The notes under the pieces are model-generated. The model ran no database searches and was not told where the DNA came from. It saw nothing but the letters and a program-made list of their open reading frames with translations. From Pseudomonadota bacterium (GTDB lineage: Bacteria; Pseudomonadota; Alphaproteobacteria; Rhizobiales; Pleomorphomonadaceae): DNA of 64,000 nucleotides. Positions 1 through 8,826 of the stretch are shown here, piece after piece. Positions within the stretch are counted from its first letter, which is position 1. Each line of letters starts with the position of its first letter. The stretch covers positions 1 through 64,000 of the forward strand of contig JAGSYV010000005.1 of the NCBI GenBank assembly GCA_018262505.1, written 5' to 3'. The translations under genes were made by a program, and so were the position numbers.

Positions 1-339
1 GAACTGGCCGGCGATGCGGCCGACCTTCACCACCGGCTGGGCGGCGCCATAGGTCAGCACCACCGCCATCTGCAGGAAGACGCGGAAGAAGTCGCGGATA
101 TTGTCGGCGCCGTGCTCGGCGAAGCTTTCGGCGCAATCACCCCCTTGCAGCAGGAAGGCTTCACCGGCCGCCACCTTGGCGAGCGACTTCTTGAGCTTGC
201 GCGCCTCGCCGGCAAAAACCAGCGGCGGATAGCTCGAAAGATGCGCCTCGACGGCGGCAAGCGCCGCTTGGTCGGGATAGTCGGGCACCTGCTCGATGGG
301 CAGGGCACGCCAGGAGTCGGGCTTCCAGGTGGTGGGCAT
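1..339 (-). CDS. aroG: Class II DAHP synthase, N-terminal part (cut by the window edge)
   Basis: 3-deoxy-7-phosphoheptulonate synthase of the plant-type class II condenses phosphoenolpyruvate with erythrose 4-phosphate, the first step of the shikimate pathway, in the cytosol. Only the first 113 residues are present; the gene runs off the left edge. The ATG at 339 gives an N-terminus opening [10 protein letters not shown], standard for the class. [12 protein letters not shown] follows at residues 62-73, with the cysteine that serves as metal ligand in the family, and KVGRIAGQF lies at the cut end. No neighbour explains its regulation. Class I enzymes lack these motifs, so the family call is firm although the C-terminal two thirds is unseen. 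Confidence 0.93.
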   Translation of the reverse strand, partial: MPTTWKPDSWRALPIEQVPDYPDQAALAAVEAHLSSYPPLVFAGEARKLKKSLAKVAAGEAFLLQGGDCAESFAEHGADNIRDFFRVFLQMAVVLTYGAAQPVVKVGRIAGQF

Positions 340-500
340 GACGCGGCTCTTCTTCTTCGATGCGTCGCTCCGCGGAAACCGCCGCGGAGCAGTCCGAATT
401 TGGCGCCTTGTACATGAGGCGCCGGTGAGACACCACCACCAATGCGCGACGCGCAACGGGACGGTGCGGAAGGCGGCGGTACCGTTTCCCCCGTCCGGCA

Positions 501-944
501 TCAGGGCCGGAGGCGGGCGGTCACGGAGCCGCAAATACAAAAACCCCGCCTTTCGGCGGGGCTCGTTCTCGCGCTGGGCCTGTCAGTCAGACAGCTGCGG
601 AACCGGCCACGCCGAAGCGGCATGCCACGCATAAAACATGGCTTGTATTCGGTACGGTGCAGCTCGGGATCGAGCACAAGGCCGCAGCGCTCAATGCCAT
701 CGCCACCGCGGATTGGGCGAAGTTCCAGGATGCGCTGCCGCACTTGCACGATGCCCTTGATCACCCAATAGAGCGAACCGCCATCGAGGATCTCGTCGAC
801 CCGCTTCGGAAACATCCGGGTAACGTGGATGCGCTCGTAGCTCTCGCCACGGGCAGCGTGAACAAGCACTTCCTCGCGATACCACTGATCGAGTTCCTCG
901 ACCGTCTCGACACCGACACAGAGCTTGATGATGTGAAGCGGCAT
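501..944 (-). CDS. DUF1489 family protein, C-terminus probably frameshifted
   Basis: This is a protein of unknown function, conserved in alphaproteobacteria. Residues 1 to about 95 match the family well: an opening [19 protein letters not shown], then [20 protein letters not shown], and VLDPEL near residue 90. After about residue 100 the usual GWRYL-type ending is missing and the frame reads through a terminator hairpin (538-561) to a stop at 501. In another frame a stop at 583-585 lies just before that hairpin, where a real stop would be expected. I infer an indel or short deletion near 610-640. The true C-terminus is therefore uncertain; the N-terminal family call is secure. Confidence 0.8.
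   Translation of the reverse strand: MPLHIIKLCVGVETVEELDQWYREEVLVHAARGESYERIHVTRMFPKRVDEILDGGSLYWVIKGIVQVRQRILELRPIRGGDGIERCGLVLDPELHRTEYKPCFMRGMPLRRGRFRSCLTDRPSARTSPAERRGFCICGSVTARLRP
538..561 (-). terminator. Rho-independent terminator after the DUF1489 gene
   Basis: A perfect 7-bp stem (CCCCGCC/GGCGGGG) with a four-base loop is followed, on the minus strand, by a run of five T. It lies inside the nominal open frame of the DUF1489 gene, which is part of the evidence that this frame is wrong at its 3' end. Confidence 0.8.
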
Positions 945-1122
945 TGCTGATTTCCAAAGGCACGGGTCCGTCCGCCTATCATGGTTCGCCGTTGTCGGCG
1001 ATACAAGTCATCGCGAGCAAGGCGAACTGGCGCGACCGACAGGTGTTCGACAGGTTGGCTGCGGCATGCTCTCGATGGGCGAATCCGTACCTCCCCTTGG
1101 GTTCGCCGTCTGGAGGTATTGC

Positions 1123-1305
1123 ATGAACGTCTCTTCAGCGAGCTACCGGCCGACGCCGGCCCCCATCACCATCAAGTCAAATGAGGCCGCCGAGGCGCCC
1201 GGCCCCGACCATGATGGCGACGCGGACGATATCGGAGCAATGGCGGCTCCGACCAAGGCATCGGTGGCTTCCGGTGTCGGTCAAAACCTCGACATGCTCG
1301 CCTAA
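1123..1305 (+). CDS. Small acidic protein, 60 aa, related to the next small gene
   Basis: I do not recognise a function. The ATG at 1123 sits five bases after a GGAGGT ribosome site (1112-1117), which is why the longer upstream frame was not used. The product is Pro/Ala-rich and ends in an acidic core PGPDHDGDADD followed by a Gly-Val-Gly and Leu-Asp tail. It shares this layout with the 70-aa product at 1573-1785: Pro-rich start, PD(H/R)D-type acidic block, second Pro/Ala-rich stretch, G-V-G near the end. No signal peptide or membrane segment is seen. Translation is likely given the ribosome site. Confidence 0.6.
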   Translation: MNVSSASYRPTPAPITIKSNEAAEAPGPDHDGDADDIGAMAAPTKASVASGVGQNLDMLA

Positions 1306-1572
1306 GGATCGCCACCGCGCGACCCGGATCGATGCGCGCCCCATGACAACAGGGCGCGCATTTTCCTTTGGACCGTGCCGCCACCCCATATGCGTAACTG
1401 AAAGAAGCACCACCTCGCCCGATTTCGCAAGCCTGTTAACTCGGCCTTTGCATACCAAACAAACCACTGATGTTTTTCAATTTTCTTCGCTTAACGCGGC
1501 TCGTCGGCGGCATCATATTCACAAGCGAAGTCCTGACAAGACGAACTGCCCAATCGTGCGAGGAGGCCGACA

Positions 1573-1785
1573 ATGAACATTGGTAGCGCCACTCAAAGCA
1601 ATCCCATCCCTTCACCGCCTCGACCGATCGAGAGCCGACCGGCCAATGTGGAGAGCACTTCGTCCGAACGGGAGCCGGACCGCGACCGCGACGACACGGT
1701 CGAGAAGAGCCAGACCACCCCGCAAGCGCCACCGAGGGCCGCCGTCGGCAAAGGCGTCGGCCTGCTGGTCGACGTCAGCTACTAG
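1573..1785 (+). CDS. Small charged protein, 70 aa, paralogue of the upstream small gene
   Basis: I do not recognise a function. A strong AGGAGG site at 1561-1566 precedes the ATG at 1573 by six bases. The product is hydrophilic, with a Pro-rich start, a central charged block (EREPDRDRDDTVEKS), another Pro/Ala stretch and a C-terminal GKGVGLLVDVSY. The arrangement matches the 60-aa protein encoded 268 bases upstream, so the two look like tandem paralogues. The 3' end overlaps the convergent LysR gene by 11 bases. It has no cysteines and no membrane segment, and could be an intrinsically disordered regulator or tail; nothing supports a more specific call. Confidence 0.65.
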   Translation: MNIGSATQSNPIPSPPRPIESRPANVESTSSEREPDRDRDDTVEKSQTTPQAPPRAAVGKGVGLLVDVSY

Positions 1786-2689
1786 CTCCGCCTGAAGCCG
1801 GGCCAAAAGGTCCCGGTCGCACAAGATCCACGAAGGCAGCGGCAGCCCGGCCGAAGTAGCGCTCGCGATGCCGAAGGGCGTGAAAACGACGACCGGGCAG
1901 CGGCGTTTCCACCTGGACCAGCGTGCCAACCTTGAGCGCGGCGCCGGCCACCATGCGCGACAAAATGGTGGCGCCAGCCCCCGCCTCAACGGCGGTGCGA
2001 ACGGATTCGTTCGACGGCAATTCGAGCGCCACTTCGGCGTCGGCCGCGGACAAGCCGTAATGGGCGAGCGCCTGTTCGAGTGCGACACGCGTGCCCGATC
2101 CCTTCTCGCGCAAAACCCAGCGGGCGGACCTGAGCCGTTCCATCATGCCGCCGCCAGCGGCAAGCCATGGATCGGCAGGCGCGGCCACCAACACCAGTTC
2201 GTCGTCGAACAGGCGATCGACGGCCAGAGCCGGCTCGTCCACCGGCCCTTCCACGAAGCCGATCAGCGCCCCACCATCGCGCAGTCGTTCGGCAACGAAT
2301 TCCGTATTGCCGAGTTCCAGCGTCACATGGATGCCGGGGTAACTGGCGGCGAAGGCCTGGATGACACGCGGGATCCAGTAGGTGCCGATGGTCTGGCTGG
2401 CGGCGATCGCCAGTTCGCCACGACGGAAATCGGCAAGGTCCGAGAGGACCGCTTCACCGTCGGCAGCGCGAACAAGGATCGCCCTCGCCTCGTCCAGAAA
2501 GGTGCGGCCAGCGTCGGTCAATGCGATACGGCGGCCGATGCGATCGAACAGCTTTATCGCGTAGCGGCCTTCCAGCGCCGAGATCGCGGCACTGACGGCC
2601 GACTGTGTCAGGTGCAGGTCGTGCGCCGCCTGGGTGACGTGTTCGCGTTCGGCAACGGCGATGAAGATGCGGAGCTGTTCGAGGGTCAT
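1775..2689 (-). CDS. LysR-family regulator of the yeiH-type transporter
   Basis: A 304-residue LysR-type activator/repressor. The winged helix-turn-helix occupies residues 2-60 (LEQLRIFIAVAEREHVTQAA, then LTQSAVSAAISALE), and a periplasmic-binding-like effector domain runs from about 90 to 290. The sequence is of the CysB/CbbR/YeiE kind. It lies 21 bases downstream of the yeiH-like gene on the same strand, so the two are probably co-transcribed. In enterobacteria YeiE is paired with YeiH and linked to sulfite stress; the same pairing suggests control of the transporter here. The usual divergent LysR arrangement is absent, and candidate operator repeats lie upstream of the transporter gene instead. 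Confidence 0.88.
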   Translation of the reverse strand: MTLEQLRIFIAVAEREHVTQAAHDLHLTQSAVSAAISALEGRYAIKLFDRIGRRIALTDAGRTFLDEARAILVRAADGEAVLSDLADFRRGELAIAASQTIGTYWIPRVIQAFAASYPGIHVTLELGNTEFVAERLRDGGALIGFVEGPVDEPALAVDRLFDDELVLVAAPADPWLAAGGGMMERLRSARWVLREKGSGTRVALEQALAHYGLSAADAEVALELPSNESVRTAVEAGAGATILSRMVAGAALKVGTLVQVETPLPGRRFHALRHRERYFGRAAAAFVDLVRPGPFGPASGGASS

Positions 2690-2710
2690 GTATGGCTGGT
2701 ACCCGAGGGA

Positions 2711-3745
2711 TCAGGTCAGCCTTATCAAGATCAAGCTTACGCTGGCAATGAAAAGGCTGGCGAGCGCACCGGTCAGCGCCGGCTTCAGTCCCTTTGCCTT
2801 GAGCTTGGCGACGCTGGTCTCCAGCCCCATGGCGGCGAGCGCCATGGTCAAGAGGAAGGTACTGACCGTGCTCGTTTCCGCCTTGATGTCGTCAGGAATG
2901 CTGACGACACTGTTAATGGCGACGAGCGCGATGAAGCCGAGCACAAACCAGGGAAGTGGCGCGCGTGGCCGCTCCGACCCCACCTCGCCGAGCGACGGCA
3001 GGAAAGCGGCCATGGCGAAGACCATCGGCGCCAGCGTCATGACGCGGGTCAGTTTGGCCACGGTGCCAAAGTCGCCCGCCTCGCGACCGACAGAGAAGGT
3101 CGCCGCCACCACCTGAGCGATCTCATGGATCGACGAACCAGCCCAGAGACCGTAATCGCGTGGCGCCAGATCGAGCCCCCCCTGCAGCAGCGGATAGGCG
3201 AACATGGCAATGGATCCGAACACCGTGACGCAGGCCACCGCGTAGGCGACATCCTCGTCATGGGCGTCGACCACCGAATTGGCCGCCGCGACCGCCGAAG
3301 CGCCGCAGATCGAGGTTCCGGCGGCGATGAGGCGGGTAAGGCGGGGGTCGGCACCGATGACTCGGCCGACGGCCAGCGTGAACAGGAAGGTGGCAGCGAC
3401 GGCGGTGAAGATAATGGCAACACCCCGCAAGCCCGTCTCGGCCACTTGCCCGAAGGTGAGCTGCACGCCGAGCAAAATGATCGCCAGCCGCAACAACCGG
3501 CGCATCGAGAAACCAATGCCGGCCGTCAGCGCCACATGGGTGCCAATGGTGTTGCGGATCAGGATGCCGAGAGCGATGGCGATGATCATCGGGCTGAAAT
3601 CATGAACTCCGGGCAGCATTCTGAGCCCGTAGGCAAGACCGGCGATTACGGCGCATGCACCGATTCCGGGCGCGGCACGAGCGACCGCCCTCTGAAGGAC
3701 GGCGATCGGAATTGATTTCGGCGTCTCGATAGATTGTTGGAACAT
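2711..3745 (-). CDS. yeiH: YeiH/UPF0324-type putative sulfate exporter
   Basis: A 344-residue inner-membrane protein with about ten hydrophobic segments, of the YeiH (UPF0324) family annotated as putative sulfate exporters. Family features include MIIAIALGILIRNTIG (about residues 54-69), a central GTSICGASAVAAANSVV segment and WAGSSIHEIAQVVAA in the second half. Length is normal. It is first in a two-gene unit with the LysR gene. Upstream (3821-3866) are tandem and inverted copies of an ACCGTTCG half-site. The transported substrate is a family-level inference, not proven by sequence. Confidence 0.88.
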   Translation of the reverse strand: MFQQSIETPKSIPIAVLQRAVARAAPGIGACAVIAGLAYGLRMLPGVHDFSPMIIAIALGILIRNTIGTHVALTAGIGFSMRRLLRLAIILLGVQLTFGQVAETGLRGVAIIFTAVAATFLFTLAVGRVIGADPRLTRLIAAGTSICGASAVAAANSVVDAHDEDVAYAVACVTVFGSIAMFAYPLLQGGLDLAPRDYGLWAGSSIHEIAQVVAATFSVGREAGDFGTVAKLTRVMTLAPMVFAMAAFLPSLGEVGSERPRAPLPWFVLGFIALVAINSVVSIPDDIKAETSTVSTFLLTMALAAMGLETSVAKLKAKGLKPALTGALASLFIASVSLILIRLT

Positions 3746-3820
3746 TTTGCTCTTGCTTGGCCATCCGTTGCGATGGATTTCCTATCGCTCAAGCATTCCA
3801 CGCAAACCAACGCATTGTGC

Positions 3821-3866
3821 TGCACGAACCGTTCGCTGCACGAACCGTTCGCTTCGATCGAACGGT
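3821..3866. promoter_or_regulatory. Repeated half-sites upstream of yeiH, candidate LysR operator
   Basis: A perfect 16-bp tandem repeat (3821-3836 and 3837-3852) is followed by an inverted copy of its core. The half-site ACCGTTCG occurs at 3828-3835 and 3844-3851, and its reverse complement at 3859-3866; the last two form an 8-bp perfect palindrome with a 7-base spacer. The site is 76-121 bases before the yeiH start, a normal place for a LysR-type activator. Binding is inferred. Confidence 0.5.
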
Positions 3867-3986
3867 CGCCGCAATAACCGACCTGTGCCGATACACTTTC
3901 AGACAGATTGCGACCGCTTCAGCGGAATCCGCGGCCGTTGCCGAGTCTATGCTGGATCCGCCGAACCAACCGAAAGAGACTCGATC

Positions 3987-4202
3987 ATGAAAAGCTTTCT
4001 TGCAGGCGTCGCAGTCACCATCCTGATCATGGCTGCGTTTCCTTCGCTCGGTCGTTGGGTAACAACGATGCCCTATCGGACGGTTGCGACCTTCAGCCCG
4101 GCGGCCGGAAGCTTTCCAGCCGCATGGCAAGGTAGCGGTGGAAGGGGTGGACAAGCGGCCGGCAACTGCCCGCGCGCCATTTCAGCAGGCTATTTCGACT
4201 GA
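3987..4202 (+). CDS. Small protein, 71 aa, with one N-terminal membrane segment
   Basis: I do not recognise a function. The ATG at 3987 follows a weak purine-rich site (GAAAGAG, 3971-3977). The product opens MKSFLAGVAVTILIMAAFPS, which can be a membrane anchor or signal peptide, and continues with a Gly/Ser/Ala-rich tail of about 45 residues that contains one cysteine. A longer in-frame start at 3747 gives a basic, low-quality extension and was not used. The gene sits between the divergent yeiH gene and the convergent ABC exporter. It may be a small secreted or membrane protein, or not a gene at all. Confidence 0.4.
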   Translation: MKSFLAGVAVTILIMAAFPSLGRWVTTMPYRTVATFSPAAGSFPAAWQGSGGRGGQAAGNCPRAISAGYFD

Positions 4203-4208
4203 TAACCG

Positions 4209-6128
4209 TCAGACGGGCTGATCCACCCTCTCGCTCTTGCTGCCAGGGCCGAGAATACCGAGATCGTCTTCCGCCTTGACGCGGGCGAGCCGCGCCTCTG
4301 CTTCATCGGCCTCGCGCTGGCGAGCCCACATGGTGGCATAGAGGCCACCCTTTTCGATCAGTTCGGCGTGCGAGCCGCGCTCGGCGATGCGCCCCTTCTC
4401 CAGCACGATGATCTCGTCGGCATTGACCACCGTCGACAGCCGATGGGCGATGACCATGGTCGTCCGCCCCTCGGCGACACGGTCGAGCTCGGCCTGGATC
4501 TCGCGCTCGGTGTTGGTATCGAGCGCCGAGGTCGCCTCGTCCAAGATCAGGATCGGCGGCGATTTCAGGATGGTGCGGGCGATAGCGACGCGCTGCTTCT
4601 CGCCCCCCGATAGCTTGAGGCCGCGCTCGCCAACCGGCGTTTCATAGCCGTTCGGCAATCCCTCGACAAAATGGGCGATGCGAGCCTGTCGCGCCGCCTC
4701 GCGCACCTCATCGGTGCTGGCGTCCGGTCGGCCGTAACGGATGTTGTAGAAGATGGTGTCGTTGAACAGCACGGTGTCCTGCGGCACCATGCCAATGGCC
4801 GCCCGCAAGGATTCCTGTGTCACGTCACGGATATCCTGGCCGTCGATGGTGACGCGGCCGGAGGTGACGTCATAGAAGCGGAACAGCAGGCGCGACAGCG
4901 TCGACTTGCCGGCGCCCGACGGTCCGACGACGGCTACCGTCTTGCCGGCCGGGATCTCGAAGGTGATGCCCTTGAGAATCTGACGGTCGGGGTCGTAGGA
5001 GAACTGCACGTCCTCGAACCGAACCGAACCGCCCTGCACATTGAGCGAGCCGGCATTCGGCGCATCGACGATCTCGGTCGGCTCGTCGAGAAGGTCGAAC
5101 ATCTGCTCGAGGTCGGTGACGCCCTGGCGGATCTCGCGATACATGAAGCCGATAAAATTGAGCGGAATGCCAAGCTGCATCAATAGCGTGTTGATCAGCA
5201 CGAAGTCGCCGAGCGTCTGCGTGCCGGCCACCACCTCATGGGCCGACATCACCATGCACAAGGCAACGCCGACGGTGAAGATCACCGCCTGTCCCATGTT
5301 GAGCCAGGACAGCGAATACCAGGTCTCGTTGGCGGCCGCCTCATAACGCTCCATGGCGACATCGAAACGAGCCGCTTCCATCTTCTCGTTGCCGAAATAC
5401 TTGACGGTCTCGAAGTTCAAGAGGCTGTCGACCGACTTGGTATTGGCGTCGTTGTCGCTTTCGTTCATGCGACGGCGGATGGCGATCCGCTTGTCCGAAT
5501 AGCGGATCGAGAACCAGACGTAGAGCCAGATGGTGATGCCGATCACCAGAAGGTAACTCACGCCGAAGTTCACCAAGATGACGACGGCCGACAGAGCAAA
5601 CTCCAGCACGGTCGGCATGGCGTTGAGGATGGTGAAGCGAACGATGGATTCGATGCCCTTGACACCGCGGTCGATGACGCGGGTCAGGCCGCCGGTGCGC
5701 CGCTGCAAGTGAAAGCGCAACGACAGGCGATGCATGTGGGCGAAAGTAAGATTGGCGAGACGACGGACGGCGTATTGGCTGACGTCGGAAAACAGCGCAT
5801 CGCGCAGATTATTGAAACCGTTCAGCAAAATGCGGCCGACGTTATAGGCCACCACCATCGCTACCGGATAGGAGAGCCACATGAGCGTCGGTTCGGGCAC
5901 ATTCGACTTGGGGGCAAGCGCATCCGTCGCGAAGGCGTAGAGATAGGGTACCAGGACGGTGATCACCTTGGCGAGCACCAGGGCTGCCATAGAAAGCACG
6001 ACGCGCATCCTGAGATCGGCGCGCCCCTTCGGCCACATGTAGGGCCAAAGCTGGGTGAGGGTCGTCCATAGCGACTTATCGCCGCGGATCTTGGCCTTTT
6101 TGCTGGCTCTGGGATCGACTTGGCTCAT
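4209..6128 (-). CDS. Atm1/HMT1-like ABC exporter (membrane and ATPase domains fused)
   Basis: A half-size ABC exporter of about 639 residues, resembling mitochondrial Atm1 and bacterial homologues that export glutathione-linked compounds and aid metal or Fe-S balance. The membrane domain, with six predicted helices, spans about residues 25-330 and carries the family stretch KSVDSLLNFETVKYFGNE. The nucleotide-binding domain (about 360-600) has Walker A GPSGAGKST, signature LSGGEKQRVAIAR, Walker B ILILDEATSALD and the H-loop AHRLS. I chose the start MSQVDPRASK at 6128; six more residues are possible from 6146. A terminator separates it from the LysM gene, so it is likely a single-gene unit. Confidence 0.9.
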   Translation of the reverse strand: MSQVDPRASKKAKIRGDKSLWTTLTQLWPYMWPKGRADLRMRVVLSMAALVLAKVITVLVPYLYAFATDALAPKSNVPEPTLMWLSYPVAMVVAYNVGRILLNGFNNLRDALFSDVSQYAVRRLANLTFAHMHRLSLRFHLQRRTGGLTRVIDRGVKGIESIVRFTILNAMPTVLEFALSAVVILVNFGVSYLLVIGITIWLYVWFSIRYSDKRIAIRRRMNESDNDANTKSVDSLLNFETVKYFGNEKMEAARFDVAMERYEAAANETWYSLSWLNMGQAVIFTVGVALCMVMSAHEVVAGTQTLGDFVLINTLLMQLGIPLNFIGFMYREIRQGVTDLEQMFDLLDEPTEIVDAPNAGSLNVQGGSVRFEDVQFSYDPDRQILKGITFEIPAGKTVAVVGPSGAGKSTLSRLLFRFYDVTSGRVTIDGQDIRDVTQESLRAAIGMVPQDTVLFNDTIFYNIRYGRPDASTDEVREAARQARIAHFVEGLPNGYETPVGERGLKLSGGEKQRVAIARTILKSPPILILDEATSALDTNTEREIQAELDRVAEGRTTMVIAHRLSTVVNADEIIVLEKGRIAERGSHAELIEKGGLYATMWARQREADEAEARLARVKAEDDLGILGPGSKSERVDQPV

Positions 6129-6151
6129 GGTCCACCGGAAATGCATTGCTC

Positions 6152-6182
6152 AAAAAAACGCCCGACGCGAACGCGCCGGGCG
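6152..6182 (-). terminator. Rho-independent terminator after the LysM gene
   Basis: On the minus strand an 11-bp GC-rich stem with one mismatch and a four-base TTCG loop is followed by seven T. It stops transcription of the LysM gene before the ABC exporter. Confidence 0.85.
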
Positions 6183-6251
6183 GCTTGCCGTCTCTCAAAT
6201 AGTCTCTTTTTCCACCGTGTGCCATGGTCGGGGCGCACAATGGCGGGAATG

Positions 6252-7799
6252 TTACTGCCCCACCGGCTTCCAGGCCGAATCGCCCTCGGGGACCACAAAC
6301 ACCTGGCCGGGGTAGATCAGGTCCGGATTGCGGATCTGATCAGTGTTGGCTTGATAGATCGTCGAGTAGCGAATGCCCTTGCCATAGAGGCGCTTGGCAA
6401 TCATCCAGAGATTGTCGCCACGGCGAATGATGAGGGTCTCCGGTTCTGCCGGCTTTGCCTCGCCGGCCGAGCCAGCGCCGGCCTGGGCGGAACCGACACC
6501 GGAGGCGACCGTCGGCGCCGCCAAGCCGTCTTCCGCGATCTGGAAAGGCACCTCGGCACGGGCCAGAACGGTCCCGTTGGCACCGATCTGGTCAATGCGG
6601 ACGAGGTGCTTGCCCGGCGCGAGTTGAGCTTGTCCCTGATAGAGCCAGCGGCCCTTGTCGGCCTTGGTGTCGCCAATCGCCTTGTCGTCCACGTAGAGAC
6701 GGATCACGGCGCCGTTCTCGGCGGAACCGGCGGCATAGAGGCGTTTCCCGTTCTCAAGCTCGACAGCGTCGATGGTGACGGTCGGAGCCGGAGCGGCGGC
6801 GGGTTCGGCCTTGGGAGCGGCAGGCTCAGCGGCCGAACCCGCCGGGGCAGCTTGGGCCGGAGCAACTGGCGCCGGCGCAGTCTCGGCGGGCTTTTCGGCG
6901 GCGGGCGCCGGCTCGGCCTGCGCCAACGCCGGTGTCGCGGCGGCGGATTGCATGTCGGCCGGCGGAGCGGGAATTGCCACGGTCGCCGCAGCGGGGGCAA
7001 CCGGCGTCGCCGCGGGCGCGCTGGTCATGGCGGCGGGCGCGGGCTCGGCGGTCGTCGCCGGCATGGTCTCATTACCGGCGATCGCCGTCGCGGTCGCACT
7101 GGCGGATACCGGCGGTTCGGGCGTTGCCGCCGGCACGGCAGCCTTCGGCGCCTCAGGCAAAATGGCAGGCACAGACTCGGCGACCTGGGCGGGCTCGACG
7201 CCGGCGTCGGCCAGCTTGGCCTGCGCTTCCTGCAGGCCCGGAACCTGGAGGACGGTCGACGGTGATCCCGGCTGGTTCAGCACCACCAGGACGTCTCCAT
7301 TGCCGCCCTGGGGCACCGATACGGCGACCGACTGCTCGGAGGTCGCAACCTTGCCGTCCTTGCCGGTGACGCGCACCGACAGGTCATGGGCACCCGGCTT
7401 CAACGGGTCGGCGAGAACGATGGCCCAGGAACCGGTGTCGTTGGCCTTGCCGCCGGCGACGACGTCCTTGCCGGAAAGGATTTCCACCTTGGCGTCGGGA
7501 GCGCTACGCCCGGCGATGACCGCATCGCCGGTCGGCTCGACGCGGACGAGATCGAAGATGGGAACGACCGTCTCGGCGGCAGGAGCGGTGGCCGCCGCGC
7601 CGGCATCGGTCTTGGCCGGCGCCGGCGTTGCGACGACGTCGGTCGAGGCGACCTCATCGGCGACGTGTGCCGGGTGACCGGCGATCTGGACGTTGAGCTG
7701 ACGCAGCACGCTGTCGAGCGCGCCGGAGAACAGGCCGGCCAGAAGAACCACGATCACGCCGACAGCGCCGATCAGAATAGTGCGAAGTCTGTTGCTCAT
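6252..7799 (-). CDS. Membrane-anchored LysM peptidoglycan-binding protein
   Basis: A 515-residue cell-envelope protein. The start ATG at 7799 (MSNRLRTILI) places a single hydrophobic segment at residues 5-25, probably an anchor. A bacterial Ig-like segment (about 85-170) follows, then a long Ala/Pro-rich linker of low complexity, a second Ig-like segment (about 360-425) and a C-terminal LysM domain (about 460-510; IIRRGDNLWMIAKRLYGKG, then NPDLIYPGQVFVVP). LysM binds the glycan strands of peptidoglycan. The 30 residues encoded upstream of this ATG are basic and unlike a signal peptide, so they were left out. Similar proteins are widespread in Hyphomicrobiales without a defined role. Confidence 0.85.
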   Translation of the reverse strand: MSNRLRTILIGAVGVIVVLLAGLFSGALDSVLRQLNVQIAGHPAHVADEVASTDVVATPAPAKTDAGAAATAPAAETVVPIFDLVRVEPTGDAVIAGRSAPDAKVEILSGKDVVAGGKANDTGSWAIVLADPLKPGAHDLSVRVTGKDGKVATSEQSVAVSVPQGGNGDVLVVLNQPGSPSTVLQVPGLQEAQAKLADAGVEPAQVAESVPAILPEAPKAAVPAATPEPPVSASATATAIAGNETMPATTAEPAPAAMTSAPAATPVAPAAATVAIPAPPADMQSAAATPALAQAEPAPAAEKPAETAPAPVAPAQAAPAGSAAEPAAPKAEPAAAPAPTVTIDAVELENGKRLYAAGSAENGAVIRLYVDDKAIGDTKADKGRWLYQGQAQLAPGKHLVRIDQIGANGTVLARAEVPFQIAEDGLAAPTVASGVGSAQAGAGSAGEAKPAEPETLIIRRGDNLWMIAKRLYGKGIRYSTIYQANTDQIRNPDLIYPGQVFVVPEGDSAWKPVGQ

Positions 7800-8224
7800 C
7801 ACCCGTCCACATCCCCGTCGGATTCGCCGACAAAAGAGTCGCATCGACAAACGCGCCGAATGCAGCCTACCGGTCGATCCGTCCACCACCGACAGTCACA
7901 CTGGATGATCCACCGAGTCGCAGCTGATCGAACACAATGATTTGAGCCACCGTTAAGGCGTCTCTTCTGTGGCGGGCATGCCGGATCACGCTGCCGCAGT
8001 TTTTTTCATGCTGTATACTCATATGGTTAGGCTCACAAGTGCGGCTCTTTACCGGTTTCGAAGGGCAAAACGGTCAAAGCAGATTCCACGATGACCGATG
8101 CAAGAAAGCCGCACTTTCCAACATTCCGCGCGGTTGCCGACATCCGCGCCCTCATGGCCGCTTCCCATTTTCCGAAAGCACCGCCGGCTTGACGGCCAAG
8201 ACATGACGATGCGACAACAAGTGA
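7800..8224. other. Gene-free divergent region between the LysM and LOG genes
   Basis: This stretch holds the promoters of two divergent genes. A run of T and an AT-rich patch near 7998-8030 could be promoter elements, but no clear pair of boxes, riboswitch or RNA gene was recognised. Confidence 0.5.
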
Positions 8225-8824
8225 ATGATCAAAATCAACAGCATTTGCGTTTTCTGCGGCTCCGCCAACGGCCGTAATCCCGCCTATGTGGCCGCCGCCG
8301 AGCGCCTTGGCACCGACATGGCCGCGCACGGTATTCGTCTCGTCTACGGCGGCGGCAACGTTGGGCTGATGGGCACCACCGCCCGCGCCGTGATGGCCGC
8401 CGGCGGTAAAGTGACTGGCATCATCCCCGAATTCCTGATGAACCGGGAACGCATGCTCGACGGTGTCGACGACCTGCACATCGTACCGGACATGCATACG
8501 CGCAAACGCATGATGTTCGAAGCGGCCGATGCCTTCGTGACCCTGCCGGGCGGGATCGGCACGCTGGAGGAAGTTGTCGAGCAAATGACCTGGGCGCAGC
8601 TCGGCCGGCACAAGAAGCCGATCGTGCTGGCCGATATCGACGGCTTCTGGCAGCCTCTCGTCGAGGTGATCCACCACATGAACCGCGAAGCGTTCATCCG
8701 CGAGGGCTTCGAAGTGCGCTATCACGTGGCCAAGACGGCCACCGATATTCTGCCAGCCGTCCTTGCCGCGGCTGGCGGCAACGGCGAGGTTGCCGGAGAC
8801 ACGGAAACCATCGCCAGGATGTAG
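8225..8824 (+). CDS. LOG family protein (cytokinin riboside 5'-monophosphate phosphoribohydrolase type)
   Basis: A 199-residue Rossmann-like hydrolase of the LOG family, which cleaves nucleoside 5'-monophosphates to base and ribose 5-phosphate; in plants this activates cytokinin, while bacterial substrates are less certain. Diagnostic features are SICVFCGSANG near the N-terminus, YGGGNVGLMG at about 41-50 and the catalytic-site motif PGGIGTLEE at about 108-116. Length is normal. It is convergent with cimA, with two bases between the stops. Older annotations call such proteins lysine decarboxylases, which is not supported. Confidence 0.92.
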   Translation: MIKINSICVFCGSANGRNPAYVAAAERLGTDMAAHGIRLVYGGGNVGLMGTTARAVMAAGGKVTGIIPEFLMNRERMLDGVDDLHIVPDMHTRKRMMFEAADAFVTLPGGIGTLEEVVEQMTWAQLGRHKKPIVLADIDGFWQPLVEVIHHMNREAFIREGFEVRYHVAKTATDILPAVLAAAGGNGEVAGDTETIARM

Positions 8825-8826
8825 TC

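Noticed and set aside
1868..3715. A 615-codon plus-strand open frame opposite the lysR and yeiH genes
   Set aside because: Its product is a low-complexity, charged shadow of two well-recognised minus-strand genes, as is common in GC-rich DNA.
5238..6071. A 277-codon plus-strand frame opposite the ABC exporter
   Set aside because: Low-complexity His/Asp-rich product with no motif; antisense to a conserved membrane domain.
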